Of a stretch of 45,792 nucleotides of DNA, positions 45,781 through 45,792 are shown piece by piece; position 1 is the stretch's first letter, and each line of letters starts with the position of its first letter. Under the pieces are notes generated by a model. The model was not told the origin of the DNA. It saw nothing but the letters and a program-made list of their open reading frames with translations, and did no database searches. Both the position numbers and the translations under genes were made by a program. The stretch is from Leptolyngbyaceae cyanobacterium HOT.MB2.61 (lineage in GTDB: Bacteria > Cyanobacteriota > Cyanobacteriia > Leptolyngbyales > Leptolyngbyaceae). The DNA lies in NCBI GenBank assembly GCA_023511615.1, contig JAIMBL010000012.1, forward strand, positions 1-45,792, read 5' to 3'.

Positions 45781-45792
45781 AGCAAGATATTT

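Overview
The window is a cyanobacterial chromosome segment. The evidence is a form IB RuBisCO operon with rbcX between rbcL and rbcS, a thylakoid-type thioredoxin-fold protein, a DUF4327 protein, a TIGR02450 protein, many HIP1 octamers (GCGATCGC), and the dense palindromic repeats and MITE-like elements typical of filamentous or large-genome cyanobacteria. The genus cannot be fixed from sequence alone; a Leptolyngbya/Oscillatoriales-like organism is a reasonable guess.

Layout. 0-3.7 kb: a short MerR regulator with a MerR-type promoter, two abutting MITE-like elements, then the minus-strand operon rbcL-rbcX-rbcS with hairpins in both spacers. 3.7-9.4 kb: a very large TIR-membrane-WD40(14 repeats)-TPR protein, a repeat nested with a MITE, thiC under a TPP riboswitch, and a small PCP-reductase-domain protein. 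9.4-16.9 kb: a TIGR02450 protein, a secreted pentapeptide-repeat protein, a small membrane protein with a duplicated 45-bp upstream region, a PAS/GAF sensor histidine kinase, a beta-hydroxyacid dehydrogenase and a small unknown protein. 16.9-23.2 kb: the minus-strand cluster ctaA-ctaB-ABC ATPase-ABC permease (heme A synthesis plus an ABC-2 exporter), endonuclease V, and a lipoprotein with an internal duplication.

23.3-30.6 kb holds the envelope cluster purC, bamA (Omp85), lpxC, fabZ, lpxA, lpxB, in which outer-membrane protein assembly and the early lipid A pathway are co-oriented and partly overlapping. 30.6-35.2 kb holds an unknown protein, tRNA-Gln(UUG), and a phosphatase/kinase pair (zinc-ribbon PP2C followed 6 bp later by FHA-zinc-knuckle-Ser/Thr kinase), probably an antagonistic signalling module. 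35.2-40.2 kb is repeat-rich and contains two decayed gene fragments (hemagglutinin-like and ZIP-transporter-like), a thioredoxin-fold thylakoid protein, a conserved unknown, and a peptidoglycan-binding protein. 40.2-45.7 kb: a Tat-signal caspase-fold protein in which both catalytic residues are replaced (Tyr/Ser), translationally coupled to a membrane coiled-coil TPR protein, followed by an M23 endopeptidase.

The most interesting items are the pseudo-orthocaspase/TPR pair, the TIR-WD40-TPR protein, and a set of MITE-like elements for which this window supplies both a filled and a related empty site and which touch the rbcS stop codon. No CRISPR array, prophage, rRNA or intact transposase gene was seen.
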